Assembly: GCF_021026335.1 (NCBI RefSeq)
Contig: NZ_JAJNCY010000008.1
Location: forward strand, 124,001 to 188,000
DNA: 64,000 bases
Direction of reading: 5' to 3'
Source: Rhizobium sp. C1
Lineage (GTDB): Bacteria > Pseudomonadota > Alphaproteobacteria > Rhizobiales > Rhizobiaceae
The position numbers and the translations under genes were made by a program. Within the stretch, counting starts at the first letter, position 1. Each line of letters begins with the position of its first letter. Below are positions 27,562 to 38,014 of this stretch, in pieces. The notes beneath the pieces were generated by a model. The model saw only the letters and a program-made list of their open reading frames with translations. It ran no database searches and was not told the DNA's origin.

Positions 27562-30500
27562 CCCGCAACCCCTATGGCGCTTTCGTCCCGCTGGCCCCGG
27601 ATGCGGCGCGCAAGTCCCTCGAAGGCGAGATAGATGACCGGCGTGGTGAAGAGGGTGAGAACCTGGCTCACCGCCAGACCACCGACAATGGCGAGGCCCA
27701 GCGGATGGCGCAGCTCCGAGCCGACACCGGTGCCGAACATCAGCGGCAGCGCGCCGAACATGGCGGCCATGGTGGTCATCAGGATCGGCCGGAGGCGCAA
27801 CAGGCAGGCCTGCCGGATCGCCTCGCGCGGCGACTTGCCCTCGTCGCGCTGCGCGACCAGCGCGAAGTCGATGATCATGATCGCGTTTTTCTTCACGATC
27901 CCGATCAGCAGCACGATGCCGATGACGCCGATGATATCGAGGCCGGAGCCCGAAAGATCGAGCGCCAGCAGCGCGCCAATGCCGGCGGAGGGCAATGTCG
28001 ACAGGATGGTGATCGGGTGGACGAAGCTCTCATAGAGGATGCCGAGCACGATATACATCGTGGCGACGGCCGCGAGCAGCAGAAGGATCTCGTTCGACAG
28101 CGCCGACTGGAAGGCAGAGGCCGCGCCCTCGAAATGGATGTTGAAGCTCTTCGGCATGTCGAGCTTCGCCACGGCCGCGTCGATGTCTTCGACCGCCTGG
28201 CCCAGCGATGCGCCGGGCGCGAGATTGAAGGAGAAGGTGGTGGCCGGCAATTGCCCGATATGTTCGATGGAGAGCGGCGCAGTCTGGTAGCTCAGGCTGG
28301 CAATGTTTGACAGCGGCACCTGTCCCGTCGAGGAGGCGGAGGAGGGGAGATAGATGGCATCCAGTCCTTTCGGACTGGTCTGCAACGCCGGATCGACATC
28401 GAGAATGACGCGATACTGATTGGCCTGCGTGAAGATGGTCGAGATGATGCGCAGGCCGAAGGCGTCGTAAAGCGCGCTGTCCACCGTGGCCGGCGTGATG
28501 CCGAAGCGGGCGGCCGTCGCCCGGTCGATCGTCAGTACGGCGGCGCGGCCCTGCTGCTGCATGTCGCTGGTGATCTCGGCGATCTGCGGGATCTGTTTCA
28601 GCTCCGTAAGAAGCTTGGGCTCCCAGGTCTTGAGCGTTGCAAAATCCGGATTGTTTATGGTCAGCTGATATTGCATGGCGCTGGCCGCGGTATCCACGGT
28701 CAAATCCTGCACCGGCTGCATGTTGAGCCTTATGCCCGGCACATTTGCCGTTTCATCGCCGATCCGCCGTGCGATGTCGCTGGCCGTCAGCGAACGCTGA
28801 TCGTGCGGCTTCAGATTGATCAGCACACGGCCGGAGTTCAGCGTCATGTTGGTGCCGTCGACCCCGATGAAGGAGGAGACGGAGGCAACATCCGGGTCCT
28901 TCAGCACGGCGTCCACGATCGCCTGCTGGCGATCGGCCATGGCGCTGAAGGAAATGTCCTGCGCAGCCGTGGTAAAGCCCTGGATCAGCCCGGTATCCTG
29001 CGTCGGAAAGAATCCTTTCGGGATGGCGATATAGAACCACACGGTGGCGACCAGCGTTGCCAGCGCGACTAGAAGTGTGAGGCCGCGAAAGTCGAGAACG
29101 ACATCAAGCATGCGGGCATAGTGGCCGATCAACCATTGGAAGAGCCGGCCGCCGCTCGCGTGGTGGCGCGTGCTTCCCTCCGCTTCCGGTTTCAGGAACT
29201 TGGCGCAGAGCATCGGCACCAGCGTCAGCGAGACGATGGCCGAAATCGCAATCGTGACCGCGAGCGTCATGGCGAATTCGTGGAACAGGCGCCCCACCAC
29301 ATCGCCCATGAAGAGCAACGGAATCAGAACCGCGATCAGCGAAATCGTCAGTGCGATGATGGTGAAGCCGATCTCGCCGGCGCCCTTGACGGCGGCCTGA
29401 TAGGGCGTTTCGCCCATCTCCAGATAGCGGGCGATATTCTCGATCATCACGATGGCGTCGTCGACGACGAAGCCGGTCGCGATGGTCAGCGCCATCAGCG
29501 AGAGATTGTCGAGGCTGTAACCAAGCTCCACCATGACGGCGAGTGTGCCGACAAGGCTCAGCGGCACGGAGAGGCTTGGGATAAGCGTCGCCGGCAGGTT
29601 ACGCAGGAAGAGGAAGATGACGAGCACGACGAGCGCGACGGCCAGCGTCAGCTCGAATTCCACATCGGAGACCGACGCGCGGATCGTGACCGTGCGGTCG
29701 GTCAGCGGTGTCACATGGACGGAGGCCGGCAGCGTCGCGGTAAGCTGCGGGAGTGCTGCCTTGATCGCATCGACCACGGCAATGACATTGGCGCCGGGCT
29801 GGCGCTGGATATTGAGGATGAGGGCGCTTTGCTTGTTCATCCAGGCGGCCAGGCGCGGGTTTTCGGCGGCCTGCTCGACGGTCGCGACATCGGAAAGCCT
29901 CACCGGCGCGCCGTTGCGATAGGCAATCACCGAGGAGAGATAATCCTTCGGGTCCTTGATCTGGTCGTTGGCGGTGATCGAGAAGCTTTGCGACTTGCCG
30001 TCGAAATTGCCCTTCGGGCCGTTGACGTTGAGATTGGAGATGGTCGAGCGCAGGTCGTCCAGATTGAGCCCGTAGGCTGCAAGCGCCCGCGGATTGGCAT
30101 GAATGCGGACCGCCGGTCGCTGGCCGCCGGAAATGGAGACGAGGCCGACGCCTGGCATCTGCGACAGTTTCTGACTGAGTTTGGCTTCGATCAGCCCTTC
30201 CAGATCCGGTAGCGGCAGAACCGGCGAGGTTATGCCCAGCGTCAGGATCGGCGCGTCGGCAGGATTGACCTTGGCATAGATCGGCGGGGCCGGCAGGTCC
30301 GAGGGCAGCAGATTGCCGGCGGCGTTGATGGCGGCCTGAACCTCCTGTTCGGCAATATCGAGCGACAGATCGAGCCCGAAGCGCAGCGTGATGACCGAAG
30401 CTCCGGCGCTCGACTGCGAATGCATTTCCGCAAGCGAGGGCATCTGGCCGAACTGCCGCTCCAGCGGCGCGGTGATGGCCGAGGTCATGACCTCTGGGCT

Positions 30501-30674
30501 TGCGCCCGGATAGAAGGTCTGCACCTGGATCGTCGGATAATCCACCTCCGGCAGGGCGGAAATCGGCAGATAGCGATAGGCGAAGAGGCCGACAAGCACG
30601 ATGGCGGCCATGAGCAGGGTCGTGGCGATCGGCCGGTCGATGAAGATGCGGGAGGGGTTCGCCACGCCGTCCAC
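27558..30674 (-). CDS. RND multidrug efflux permease (MdtB-like)
   Basis: A 1038-residue pump of normal length, starting with [20 protein letters not shown] and carrying the same [22 protein letters not shown] segment in helix 4. Large periplasmic loops follow helices 1 and 7. It is clearly paralogous to the next gene but diverged, not a recent copy. It starts three bases after the adaptor stop and overlaps the MdtC-like gene by four bases. Together with the adaptor and outer-membrane factor it should export drugs or other amphiphiles using the proton gradient. Confidence 0.93.
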   Translation of the reverse strand: MDGVANPSRIFIDRPIATTLLMAAIVLVGLFAYRYLPISALPEVDYPTIQVQTFYPGASPEVMTSAITAPLERQFGQMPSLAEMHSQSSAGASVITLRFGLDLSLDIAEQEVQAAINAAGNLLPSDLPAPPIYAKVNPADAPILTLGITSPVLPLPDLEGLIEAKLSQKLSQMPGVGLVSISGGQRPAVRIHANPRALAAYGLNLDDLRSTISNLNVNGPKGNFDGKSQSFSITANDQIKDPKDYLSSVIAYRNGAPVRLSDVATVEQAAENPRLAAWMNKQSALILNIQRQPGANVIAVVDAIKAALPQLTATLPASVHVTPLTDRTVTIRASVSDVEFELTLAVALVVLVIFLFLRNLPATLIPSLSVPLSLVGTLAVMVELGYSLDNLSLMALTIATGFVVDDAIVMIENIARYLEMGETPYQAAVKGAGEIGFTIIALTISLIAVLIPLLFMGDVVGRLFHEFAMTLAVTIAISAIVSLTLVPMLCAKFLKPEAEGSTRHHASGGRLFQWLIGHYARMLDVVLDFRGLTLLVALATLVATVWFYIAIPKGFFPTQDTGLIQGFTTAAQDISFSAMADRQQAIVDAVLKDPDVASVSSFIGVDGTNMTLNSGRVLINLKPHDQRSLTASDIARRIGDETANVPGIRLNMQPVQDLTVDTAASAMQYQLTINNPDFATLKTWEPKLLTELKQIPQIAEITSDMQQQGRAAVLTIDRATAARFGITPATVDSALYDAFGLRIISTIFTQANQYRVILDVDPALQTSPKGLDAIYLPSSASSTGQVPLSNIASLSYQTAPLSIEHIGQLPATTFSFNLAPGASLGQAVEDIDAAVAKLDMPKSFNIHFEGAASAFQSALSNEILLLLAAVATMYIVLGILYESFVHPITILSTLPSAGIGALLALDLSGSGLDIIGVIGIVLLIGIVKKNAIMIIDFALVAQRDEGKSPREAIRQACLLRLRPILMTTMAAMFGALPLMFGTGVGSELRHPLGLAIVGGLAVSQVLTLFTTPVIYLAFEGLARRIRGQRDESAIGVAG

Positions 30675-30677
30675 GGG

Positions 30678-32057
30678 TCAGTTCCCGTTCGCCGGAGGTT
30701 GCGCCGTCGGTGTCCCATCGGGCGTGTCGCCGCCATGCTTCTTGTGGTGACGCGGCTGGCCATCTGCGCCGGGCGCATCGCCCCCGTTGCCTTCCTTGCG
30801 GCCCGCCCAGTCGCCATGCTTGTGCTGGCCCGAATGCTGGCGCTCGCCGCCATTTTGGCCGGCTGTCGGCGCGGGCGCCGCCCCGGCAAGCTGGACCTCC
30901 GAACCGTCCCGCAGCTGATCGACGCCATCGATGACGACATGATCGCCAACCGCCACGCCAGAGGCTATCGACACAACGTCGCCCGCGCCCGGACCGAGGG
31001 TGACGGGGGTGACCTTCACCTTGTTGTCGCTGCCGACCACGTAGACGTAATTGCCGTTCGCGCCGAGTTGCACCGCCTGCGCCGGCAGCACGACGGCATC
31101 CTGCACGGTGTTCACCAGCAGTTTCACATTGACGAACTGGTTGGGAAACAGCGTCTGGTCGGTATTGTCGACGGAGGCGCGCATTTTCAGTGTGCCGGTC
31201 GTCGTGTCGATCTGGTTGTTGACCGTATCGAGCCTGCCCTTGGCGATCTCATGCACATTGGCCCGGTCGTTGAGGGTGACGGGCAGCGAGCCAGAAGTTT
31301 TCAGGGCCGTCACGATGGATGCTATGGAATCTTCCGGCACCGAAAAAACGACGCCCATCGGCTGCATCTGCGTGATGACGACGATGCCATTGGCATCCCC
31401 CGGGGTCACGTAGTTTCCCGGATCGACCTGTCTCAGCCCCGCGAGCCCAGAGATCGGAGAGAGGATGCGCGTATAGCTCAGATTGAGATTGGTCGCGCCG
31501 ATCTGCGCCTCATCGCTGGCAATCGCTGCCTTATCCTGCTCGACCAGATAGGTCTGGTCGGAGACCTGCTGATTGGAGATGGAATCCTGTTTCGCCAGCG
31601 ATTGATAACGCTTCAGGTCGTTTTCGGCCTGGTCGAGCGCGGCGCTGTCCTTGGCGAGCAGCGCCTGCTGTTGTTTCAAGGTCGCCTGAAAGGGACGCGG
31701 GTCGATATTGGCGATCGGATCGCCGGCTTTCAGCATCGTGCCTTCGGTGAAGGCCACCGATTGCAGGGTGCCGGACACCTGGCTCTTCACGGTGACGGTG
31801 GCGAGCGGCGTGACCGTGCCGAGCGCATCAATATAGATCGGGATATCGCCCCTGGTCGCAATAGCTTCCCGCACGGTTTGCGGCCCGTTGCGGAAATAGC
31901 GGCCCCGGCCGTCATGTTTGCTTGGCTGCGCTCCGAAATAGTGCCAGGCCGCCCATCCCGATGCGAAGAGGCCAACGGTCACGAGCAGGCGCGTCACGAG
32001 CCGCCCGGTCTTCGAGGTGGCGCCGCGCGCCTGTGTGGGATCGGAATCTGAGGTCAT
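30678..32057 (-). CDS. RND efflux periplasmic adaptor (MdtA-like)
   Basis: A 459-residue membrane-fusion protein. An N-terminal anchor helix (about residues 20-38, TRLLVTVGLFASGWAAWHYF) is followed by the biotinyl-lipoyl half motifs (AIATRGDIPIYIDALGTVTP, SGTLQSVAFTEGTMLKAGD), a coiled-coil hairpin (ALLAKDSAALDQAENDLKRYQ) and the beta-barrel. The last 65 residues are an unusual Gly/His/Pro-rich tail (HSGQHKHGD, RHHKKHGGD) that could bind metal. I chose ATG 32057; an open frame of 42 codons upstream has no protein character. It is the first gene of the efflux operon, and no dedicated regulator adjoins it. Confidence 0.88.
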   Translation of the reverse strand: MTSDSDPTQARGATSKTGRLVTRLLVTVGLFASGWAAWHYFGAQPSKHDGRGRYFRNGPQTVREAIATRGDIPIYIDALGTVTPLATVTVKSQVSGTLQSVAFTEGTMLKAGDPIANIDPRPFQATLKQQQALLAKDSAALDQAENDLKRYQSLAKQDSISNQQVSDQTYLVEQDKAAIASDEAQIGATNLNLSYTRILSPISGLAGLRQVDPGNYVTPGDANGIVVITQMQPMGVVFSVPEDSIASIVTALKTSGSLPVTLNDRANVHEIAKGRLDTVNNQIDTTTGTLKMRASVDNTDQTLFPNQFVNVKLLVNTVQDAVVLPAQAVQLGANGNYVYVVGSDNKVKVTPVTLGPGAGDVVSIASGVAVGDHVVIDGVDQLRDGSEVQLAGAAPAPTAGQNGGERQHSGQHKHGDWAGRKEGNGGDAPGADGQPRHHKKHGGDTPDGTPTAQPPANGN

Positions 32058-32301
32058 GTGCCTGATACACTTTAAGATGTGGCGGCCCGGTAAGCGTGGA
32101 TGAGCTGTACAAAGCCGCCACACGGCCGGCAAATTAAATAAAATTAAGTCGTTGCGAAAACCGTCCGGCAGGATCCTCATCAAAAGCCCTGTTCGTCAAG
32201 GGCGAGACGAAGGGTTGAGCACAGTTGCTCCTGCTCCGCCGGGCTTTCGGAGGTTGTGCGGCTGTTATGTCGGTCTGGCTGGAGGGGTGCGTCCGGCGCG
32301 G

Positions 32302-32991
32302 TTACGCGTCTTCCACGCCCATACGCCGGAGCGCCGTCTCATAAGCGGTGGCGGCGCGCAGAATATGGCTGCTGAGCGTCGTGACGATCTTGTCGATATG
32401 GCCGGCTTCGAAGCTCTCGATGATCTGGAGATGCTCCTCGAATGACGTCACCTGTTCGTTCTCCTGCCCGGCAGACAGATGGGCGCGCAGCGCAGCCACG
32501 CGGCCTGATATGGAATGATAGGCATTGGCCAGATAGCTGTTGTTGCAATGCGCGAAGAAGGCCTCGTGGAAACGTGTATCCGCCCGCGCATAGGCCTTGC
32601 CGTCCTCTTCGGTCCGCGCCTGGCGCATGTCTTGTGTCGCAGCGCGCAGGTCGGCCAGGGTCGCTTCTGCCGCGAATGTCAGACTCCTGCGCACGGCCTC
32701 CAGTTCAAGCACAAGCCGGAAGGAGGCGAGCTGTTCGGCATCGGCCAGGGTGGGCTTGAACACAAACGTCCCCTTCTTGGGAACGATCACGACAAGCCCC
32801 TGCATCTGGAGCCGGGCGAGAGCCTCGCGCATCGGTGTGCGGCTGACGCCCATCGACAGGCCGACCCCGTCCTCGGGCAGCGCCTGGCCGAAGGCTAGCT
32901 CCGCGTTCACAATCGCATCGCGAATGCGCTCTTCGACAATGGCGGAAAGCGACTTCGGGAGATCGATTTGAAGTTTGGGCAACATAGGCAT
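32302..32991 (-). CDS. GntR-family transcriptional regulator (FCD subfamily)
   Basis: A 229-residue regulator. The winged-helix DNA-binding domain occupies about residues 10-70 (IVEERIRDAIVNAELAFGQ, LSMGVSRTPMREALARLQMQG, VVIVPKKGTFVF). An FCD helical bundle follows with the DTRFHEAFFAHCNNSYL metal-binding pattern. It is divergent from the hydroxyacid oxidase-TRAP-lyase operon, with about 190 bases between the starts, so it very probably controls that operon in response to its substrate. ATG codons at 32991 and 32985 are both possible starts. Confidence 0.85.
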   Translation of the reverse strand: MPMLPKLQIDLPKSLSAIVEERIRDAIVNAELAFGQALPEDGVGLSMGVSRTPMREALARLQMQGLVVIVPKKGTFVFKPTLADAEQLASFRLVLELEAVRRSLTFAAEATLADLRAATQDMRQARTEEDGKAYARADTRFHEAFFAHCNNSYLANAYHSISGRVAALRAHLSAGQENEQVTSFEEHLQIIESFEAGHIDKIVTTLSSHILRAATAYETALRRMGVEDA

Positions 32992-33177
32992 CCGGCCTTT
33001 CGACTGCGCTTCGCCGCGACAGGTCACGACGACACCCTGTGTACAGGACTTCGCGCCGTGCGCAAAGATAGAGAATCATAGGTACGGTATCCAAGGTACA
33101 ATATTCTTGATTTATGAAAAGGACAGTGCTAGTCGATGTGGCGTGGGGCGACATCTCGCCCGGGGGAGCAGATCAAA

Positions 33178-34611
33178 ATGAGCAAGAACGCCGCCGGCAT
33201 GGAGCCGGTCCGCCTGGCGCAACCGGCATCCGCCGGACTTCCGGATGCCGTGTCGTCGCGCCTGAGCGCGCTGCTCGGCCCGCGCTTCTCCATGAAGCCG
33301 GCCGACCGGGAACATCATGGCAAGGGCGAAAGCTATCATGCCGTGCAGGCTCCCGATGCCGTGTGCTTCGCCCAGAGCACGGAGGAAGTCTCCGAGATCG
33401 TGAAGATCTGCGCCGCAGCCGACGTTCCCGTGATTCCCTTTGGTGCGGGCACCTCGCTTGAGGGGCATGTCAGTGCCGTCAGGGGTGGGGTCAGCCTCGA
33501 TCTCAGCCGGATGACGCAGATCATCGCCGTTCGTCCGGAAGATCTGGACGTCACCGTCGAGGCCGGCGTGACGCGCCATCAGCTGAATGCCTATCTGCGC
33601 GATACCGGCCTCTTCTTCCCCGTCGATCCCGGTGGCGAAAGCACGCTGGGCGGCATGGCGGCGACGCGCGCCTCGGGCACCAATGCGGTGCGCTACGGCA
33701 CGATGCGCGAGAATGTCGTTTCGCTCACGGTCGTTCTGGCCGATGGGCGGGTGATCCGCTCCGGCAGCCGCGCGCGCAAATCATCCGCAGGCTATGATCT
33801 CACCCGCCTTTTCGTCGGCTCGGAAGGCACGCTGGGCATCATCACCGAATTGACGGTGCGGCTCTATGGTATTCCGGAAATGGTGTCCGCGGCCATCTGT
33901 CCGTTCGGCACGATCGATGAAGCGGTGGCGACGGTGGTCGGCATCATCCAGTGCGGCATTCCGATCGCCCGCGTCGAGCTGATGGATACCCGCACCATTC
34001 AGGCCAGTAACCGTTATTCGGGGCTCTCCTACCAGGAGACGCCAACCTTGTTCATGGAATTCCACGGGTCTGCCGCCGGCGTTGCCGAGCAGGTGGCGTT
34101 CGCCCGCGACATGGCGGAGCAGAACGGCGCGCTGGCCTTCGAAAGCGCCGATGACGCCGATACGCGAAGCCGCCTGTGGAAGGCGCGCCACGACGTGCAT
34201 TATGCGGTTCAGGCAATGCGCCCGAACGGTCGGGTCTGGAGCACGGATGTCTGCGTGCCGATTTCGGCGCTCGGCCCCTGCATCGTCGAGACGCAGAAGG
34301 ATGTCGAGGCGGCCTCGTTCTTCATCTCGACCGTCGGCCATGTCGGTGACGGCAACTTCCATCTCGGCCTCGTCATCGATCCCTCGAGCCCCGCCGAGCT
34401 TGCGGAAGCGAACGCGCTGAACGATCGCCTCGTCCGGCGCGCCATCGCCTTCGGCGGCACCTCAACCGGTGAGCACGGCGTCGGCACAGGCAAGATCAAG
34501 TTCATGGATCTGGAACATGGCGCAGGCGTCGATGTAATGCGGGCCATCAAGGCCGCGCTGGATCCGCAGGGCATTCTCAATCCGGGTAAAATCATTCCGG
34601 AAGCCCAATAA
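33178..34611 (+). CDS. FAD-linked D-2-hydroxyacid dehydrogenase (D-lactate dehydrogenase/GlcD family)
   Basis: A 477-residue flavoprotein with the FAD-binding type 4 domain (about residues 60-240: VIPFGAGTSLEGHVSAVRGG, DPGGESTLGGMAATRASGTN, YGTMRENV) and the FAD-oxidase C-terminal domain ending STGEHGVGTGKIKFM. Family members oxidise D-lactate, glycolate or other D-2-hydroxyacids and pass electrons to cytochrome c or quinone. I chose ATG 33178, where a GGGAG lies nine bases upstream; an earlier ATG at 33136 has poor context. It heads an operon with a TRAP transporter and an isocitrate lyase-family lyase, so the substrate is probably a hydroxy mono- or dicarboxylate taken up by that transporter. 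Confidence 0.87.
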   Translation: MSKNAAGMEPVRLAQPASAGLPDAVSSRLSALLGPRFSMKPADREHHGKGESYHAVQAPDAVCFAQSTEEVSEIVKICAAADVPVIPFGAGTSLEGHVSAVRGGVSLDLSRMTQIIAVRPEDLDVTVEAGVTRHQLNAYLRDTGLFFPVDPGGESTLGGMAATRASGTNAVRYGTMRENVVSLTVVLADGRVIRSGSRARKSSAGYDLTRLFVGSEGTLGIITELTVRLYGIPEMVSAAICPFGTIDEAVATVVGIIQCGIPIARVELMDTRTIQASNRYSGLSYQETPTLFMEFHGSAAGVAEQVAFARDMAEQNGALAFESADDADTRSRLWKARHDVHYAVQAMRPNGRVWSTDVCVPISALGPCIVETQKDVEAASFFISTVGHVGDGNFHLGLVIDPSSPAELAEANALNDRLVRRAIAFGGTSTGEHGVGTGKIKFMDLEHGAGVDVMRAIKAALDPQGILNPGKIIPEAQ

Positions 34612-34666
34612 AACCATTGTCAGGCAGAGCGCCTGAACTATCAACACAGACAACCGGGAGGAACCA

Positions 34667-35704
34667 ATGTCTGATCTGCTGTCACTGTCCCGCCGCACCT
34701 TCCTGAAGGGCGCTGCCGCCGCCACGCTCGGCGCAACGCTTGCTGCGCCGGCGCGCGCGGCCCGCGCCATCAAGCTGCGCGTTTCGTCATCCGCGCCGCC
34801 GGAGCGTTTCGGCTCGCATTATCTCTGGTTCAAGCCTTTCCAGGATGAATTGCAGCGGCGCGTCGGCGACAAGATCGTTCTGGAATATTTCCCTAACGGC
34901 CAGCTCGGCAAAGAGGCCGACGTGGTCAACCAGGTTCGCGCCGGCTCGGTCGACATGATCCTGACCGGCACGTCGATCTGGGCCAATCTCGTGCCCGAAT
35001 TCGGACTGCTCGACCTCGGCTTCCTTTTCCAGAGCTATGACCACTGCGCCAAGGCGCTGGACGCCGGCGTCGGTGCGGCCTACGACAAGATGCTGCAGGA
35101 GCGCACGGGCGTCAGCGTTCTCGGCTGGGGCTTCCAGGCCGGTTCGCGCAGCATCTACACCAAGAAGAAGATCACTTCCGTTGCCGAACTGCATGGCGTG
35201 AAGCTGCGCGTTCTCCCGACGAAGGCCTTCATCGACACGTTCAACATCATCGGTGCCACGCCGACGCCGATCCCGATCAACGAATGCTACACGGCCGCCC
35301 AGACGGGTGTTGTCGATGGCATGGAGCACGATCCGGGCACGGTTCTCGCCTACAAGTGGGACGAAGTGGTGAAGTACGGCTTCCTCACGCGCCATATCTA
35401 TACGCCGCTTCTGTCCTATATCGGCAAGACCGGCCTTTCGAAGATCCCGGACGAGCACAAGAAGGACTTCATGGAAGCTGCCGCCTTCGCAACGGCCTCC
35501 ATCCGTGCCGAAGCGCCGAAGGTCGAGGCGGAAGCCATGGACAAGCTCAAGGCCAAGGGGCTCGAATATACTGAAGTGCCGAAGGCTGAGCTCGAGGATC
35601 TGCGCAAGCGGATGGCGAGCGAACTCTACCCGGCCTTCCTGAAGCAATACCCGTCCACCGAACCGATGTTCAAGACGATCACGGATCTGGCTGCTGCGCA
35701 GTAA
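34667..35704 (+). CDS. TRAP transporter substrate-binding protein (DctP family)
   Basis: A 345-residue periplasmic protein with a twin-arginine-like leader (SRRTFLKGAAAATLG, cleavage near residue 32 after APARA). The mature part has the DctP pattern: GSHYLWFKPFQDEL, EYFPNGQLGKEADVV, LRVLPTKAFIDTF with the carboxylate-binding arginine, and AAQTGVVDGMEHDPGT. It delivers a carboxylate to the fused DctQM permease encoded next. The gene has a strong ribosome site (GGGAGGAACC) and lies 55 bases after the dehydrogenase gene. Confidence 0.9.
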   Translation: MSDLLSLSRRTFLKGAAAATLGATLAAPARAARAIKLRVSSSAPPERFGSHYLWFKPFQDELQRRVGDKIVLEYFPNGQLGKEADVVNQVRAGSVDMILTGTSIWANLVPEFGLLDLGFLFQSYDHCAKALDAGVGAAYDKMLQERTGVSVLGWGFQAGSRSIYTKKKITSVAELHGVKLRVLPTKAFIDTFNIIGATPTPIPINECYTAAQTGVVDGMEHDPGTVLAYKWDEVVKYGFLTRHIYTPLLSYIGKTGLSKIPDEHKKDFMEAAAFATASIRAEAPKVEAEAMDKLKAKGLEYTEVPKAELEDLRKRMASELYPAFLKQYPSTEPMFKTITDLAAAQ

Positions 35705-35731
35705 AGCGCAGCGCATCGCGCGAGGTGTGCC

Positions 35732-37618
35732 ATGGAAGTTCTATCATCTACCGAAGCGGGGGCGTTCAGGCCTGCGGTCGCAACCGAAAAGCTGAACGAG
35801 CGCGTTCTGGCGCTGATCGAATATCTGGGTGGGGCGCTCCTCGCGCTCGATGTGGCGATCGTCTTTGCCTCGGTCGTCGCGCGCTATTTCTTCCATGAAC
35901 CCTTCGACTGGGCGGAAGAAGTTGCCAGCGGCCTGATGTCGACGATGATTTTCCTGGGGGCGGCGTCCGCCATCGGGCGCTCCAACCATATCGGCATCGA
36001 TATCGTCGTGGCGCTGTTTCCAAAACGCTGGCGGAGCTTCCTTGATGCGCTCGGCTCCTGGCTGACGACGATCATCTCCGTCGCGCTCTGCTATGGGGTC
36101 TATGCGCTCCTTCTCGACACGCACGGGCAGACGACCTCGACCGGACTGCCGCGCTGGTGGTTCACCGTGCCGGTGTTCATCGGCACGATCTTCATGGCGC
36201 TGCTGGCGATCCTGCATGCCTTGCGCGGTCCCGCCCGGGCGACCTTCTCGGCCTTTCTGGTCTGCGTTGCCATTGCCGTTGTCGGCTATTATCTCAATAC
36301 GACGCTGGAAGACGGGCTCTCGCCGCTTGGCATGCTGGCGGCCGGCGCGATTGCCGGAATTCTGCTCGGGACGCCGATCGCGTTTGCGCTCGCCTTCGGA
36401 GCCCTGATCTACTTCCTGCTTGACCCGTCCCTGCCGGTCTTCGTCTGGGCTCAGCAGGTGACCTCGGGCGCCGAGCATTTCGTGCTCCTTGCGATCCCCT
36501 TCTTCGTGCTCGCCGGGCTGACGATGGAAGTCAACGGCATGTCCTCGCGCCTGATCGAGCTGCTTCTGCGCTGCTTCGGTCATGTCCGCGGCGGGCTGAA
36601 CATCATCGTCATCCTCGCCACCGCGCTGTTCTCCGGCGTGTCCGGGTCGAAATTCGCGGATATCGCTGCGGTCGGTGGCGTCATCATGCCGGCCGTTCGC
36701 AAGACGGAAGGCGACGAGAACGAAACGGCGGGACTTCTGGCCTGCACGGCCGTGATGGCGGAAGCCATTCCGCCTTGCGTCAATCTCATCATTTTCGGCT
36801 TCGTCTCCAATATCTCGATCGGCGGCCTCTTCATGGCCGGGATCATGCCGGCGATCGTCATGACGATCGGTCTGCTCGTCGTCGCGATCTATGCGGGCAA
36901 AAAGATCGATCTGGAAAAGGTCTTCACGGCGGATTCGCCGCGTCGTCCGCTGCCGGCGCTCATTGTCGGCGCAGGCCTGACGCTGGCCATGATCATCATG
37001 ATCGGCCGCGGTGTTGCCACCGGGATTGCGACATCGACGGAAATTTCCGCCTTTGCCGTGGTCTACGCCTTTGTCATCGGCGCGGTCTTCTTCCGCGAAC
37101 TCACCTGGCGGGCGACCATCGGGCTGTTCATGCGGGCTGCCGCCATGACAGGCAGCATTCTCTTTATCGTGGCTGCCGCCTCGAGCCTGTCCTATGCGTT
37201 GACCATCGAACGCATTCCGGACCAGATTTCCTCGGTCATGGTCGATTTCGGTCATCACTATGGCGCGCTGTCGCTCATGCTGATCTGCGTCGGCATCATG
37301 ATCTTCTTCGGCATGGTGCTGGAAGGCGCGCCGGCCATGATCCTCTTCGGGCCGCTGCTGACACCAATCGCCACGCAGTTCGGCATCGACCCGCTGCAAT
37401 TCGGAATCGTCATGGTGGTGGCCATGGGCTTCGGCCTGTTCGCGCCGCCCATCGGGGTCGGCCTCTTCGTCACCAATGCGATGACGGGCACGAAGATGCA
37501 CAATGTCGCCCGGCCGATGATGAAATATCTGGCCGTGATCGCGATCTCCCTGATCGTTCTGTCGGTCTTCCCGGAAATCTCGCTGTGGCTTCCGCGTTAT
37601 ACGGGGGTGAGCCAATGA
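35732..37618 (+). CDS. Fused TRAP transporter permease (DctQ-DctM)
   Basis: A 628-residue membrane protein joining both TRAP permease subunits. Residues 1-180 form the four-helix DctQ part (ARYFFHEPFDWAEEVASGLM, GRSNHIGIDIVV). After a linker helix near 190-230 comes the DctM part of about 400 residues with GTPIAFALAFGALIYFLL, IPFFVLAGLTMEVNGMSSRL, FSGVSGSKFADIAAVGGV and FGLFAPPIGVGLFVTNAM. It should drive sodium-coupled uptake of the carboxylate bound by the upstream receptor. The other TRAP system in this window (59824-62892) keeps DctQ and DctM separate. Its stop overlaps the next start (ATGA). Confidence 0.92.
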   Translation: MEVLSSTEAGAFRPAVATEKLNERVLALIEYLGGALLALDVAIVFASVVARYFFHEPFDWAEEVASGLMSTMIFLGAASAIGRSNHIGIDIVVALFPKRWRSFLDALGSWLTTIISVALCYGVYALLLDTHGQTTSTGLPRWWFTVPVFIGTIFMALLAILHALRGPARATFSAFLVCVAIAVVGYYLNTTLEDGLSPLGMLAAGAIAGILLGTPIAFALAFGALIYFLLDPSLPVFVWAQQVTSGAEHFVLLAIPFFVLAGLTMEVNGMSSRLIELLLRCFGHVRGGLNIIVILATALFSGVSGSKFADIAAVGGVIMPAVRKTEGDENETAGLLACTAVMAEAIPPCVNLIIFGFVSNISIGGLFMAGIMPAIVMTIGLLVVAIYAGKKIDLEKVFTADSPRRPLPALIVGAGLTLAMIIMIGRGVATGIATSTEISAFAVVYAFVIGAVFFRELTWRATIGLFMRAAAMTGSILFIVAAASSLSYALTIERIPDQISSVMVDFGHHYGALSLMLICVGIMIFFGMVLEGAPAMILFGPLLTPIATQFGIDPLQFGIVMVVAMGFGLFAPPIGVGLFVTNAMTGTKMHNVARPMMKYLAVIAISLIVLSVFPEISLWLPRYTGVSQ

Positions 37619-37950
37619 TCGTCAGGACGGCCTTTTTCGAAGGCTCGGTGAAGCCGGGCTCCGAGGCGGAGTTCGAGGATATTCTCGGCAACATTCTCCT
37701 GCCGCTCTGGCGGCAGTTTCCGGGCAATCTCGGCGTTCAGCTCCTGCGGCCGAGGGCACCGGACGCGGATGCGCCGGCCTATGCCGTGGTGCTGGCGACG
37801 ACCTATCCGGATCAGGCGACGCTGGATCGGGCGCTCGCATCGGATATCCGCGAACAGACCCGCGTCCCGACGGAGCGCCTGAAGGCGATCTTCGAGGGAC
37901 GGGTTTTCCATATCACGTTTGACAATCAGGCAGCGACAGAGGCGGCCTGA
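37615..37950 (+). CDS. Small protein of unknown function in the hydroxyacid operon
   Basis: A 111-residue soluble protein. Its pattern (IVRTAFFEGSVKPGSEAEFED, then PAYAVVLATTYPDQATLDRAL, ending FEGRVFHITF) suggests a ferredoxin-like alpha/beta-barrel fold, as in dimeric ABM, EthD or Dabb domains. I do not recognise a specific family. Its ATG overlaps the stop of the DctQM gene (ATGA), so it is translationally coupled to the transporter. It lies 64 bases before the lyase gene. A small isomerase, or a partner of the lyase or dehydrogenase, is possible but unproven. Confidence 0.75.
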   Translation: MIVRTAFFEGSVKPGSEAEFEDILGNILLPLWRQFPGNLGVQLLRPRAPDADAPAYAVVLATTYPDQATLDRALASDIREQTRVPTERLKAIFEGRVFHITFDNQAATEAA

Positions 37951-38014
37951 CCCCGCGACCTGCTGCCGAAAGACATAGGCAGGCGCAACACCGGTTTGCG
38001 GAAGGAGTGATTTC

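Noticed and set aside
25318..27633. Very long open frame (771 codons) on the plus strand
   Set aside because: It lies antisense to a well-supported RND pump gene and its translation is Arg/Asp/Gly-rich without family motifs. It is a side effect of GC-rich codon use.
24271..30674. Two adjacent RND genes as a recent tandem duplication
   Set aside because: The proteins are paralogous but well diverged and correspond to the common MdtB/MdtC pair, so this is an old arrangement.
33081..33100. Repeated GGTAC elements between gntR and the oxidase gene as an operator
   Set aside because: GGTAC occurs twice and GTATCC once, but the symmetry is imperfect and half-site spacing is irregular, so it is too weak to list as a site.
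35744..37615. 623-codon open frame on the minus strand
   Set aside because: It is antisense to the fused DctQM gene. The product would be extremely charged (Asp/Arg/His) with no recognisable domain.
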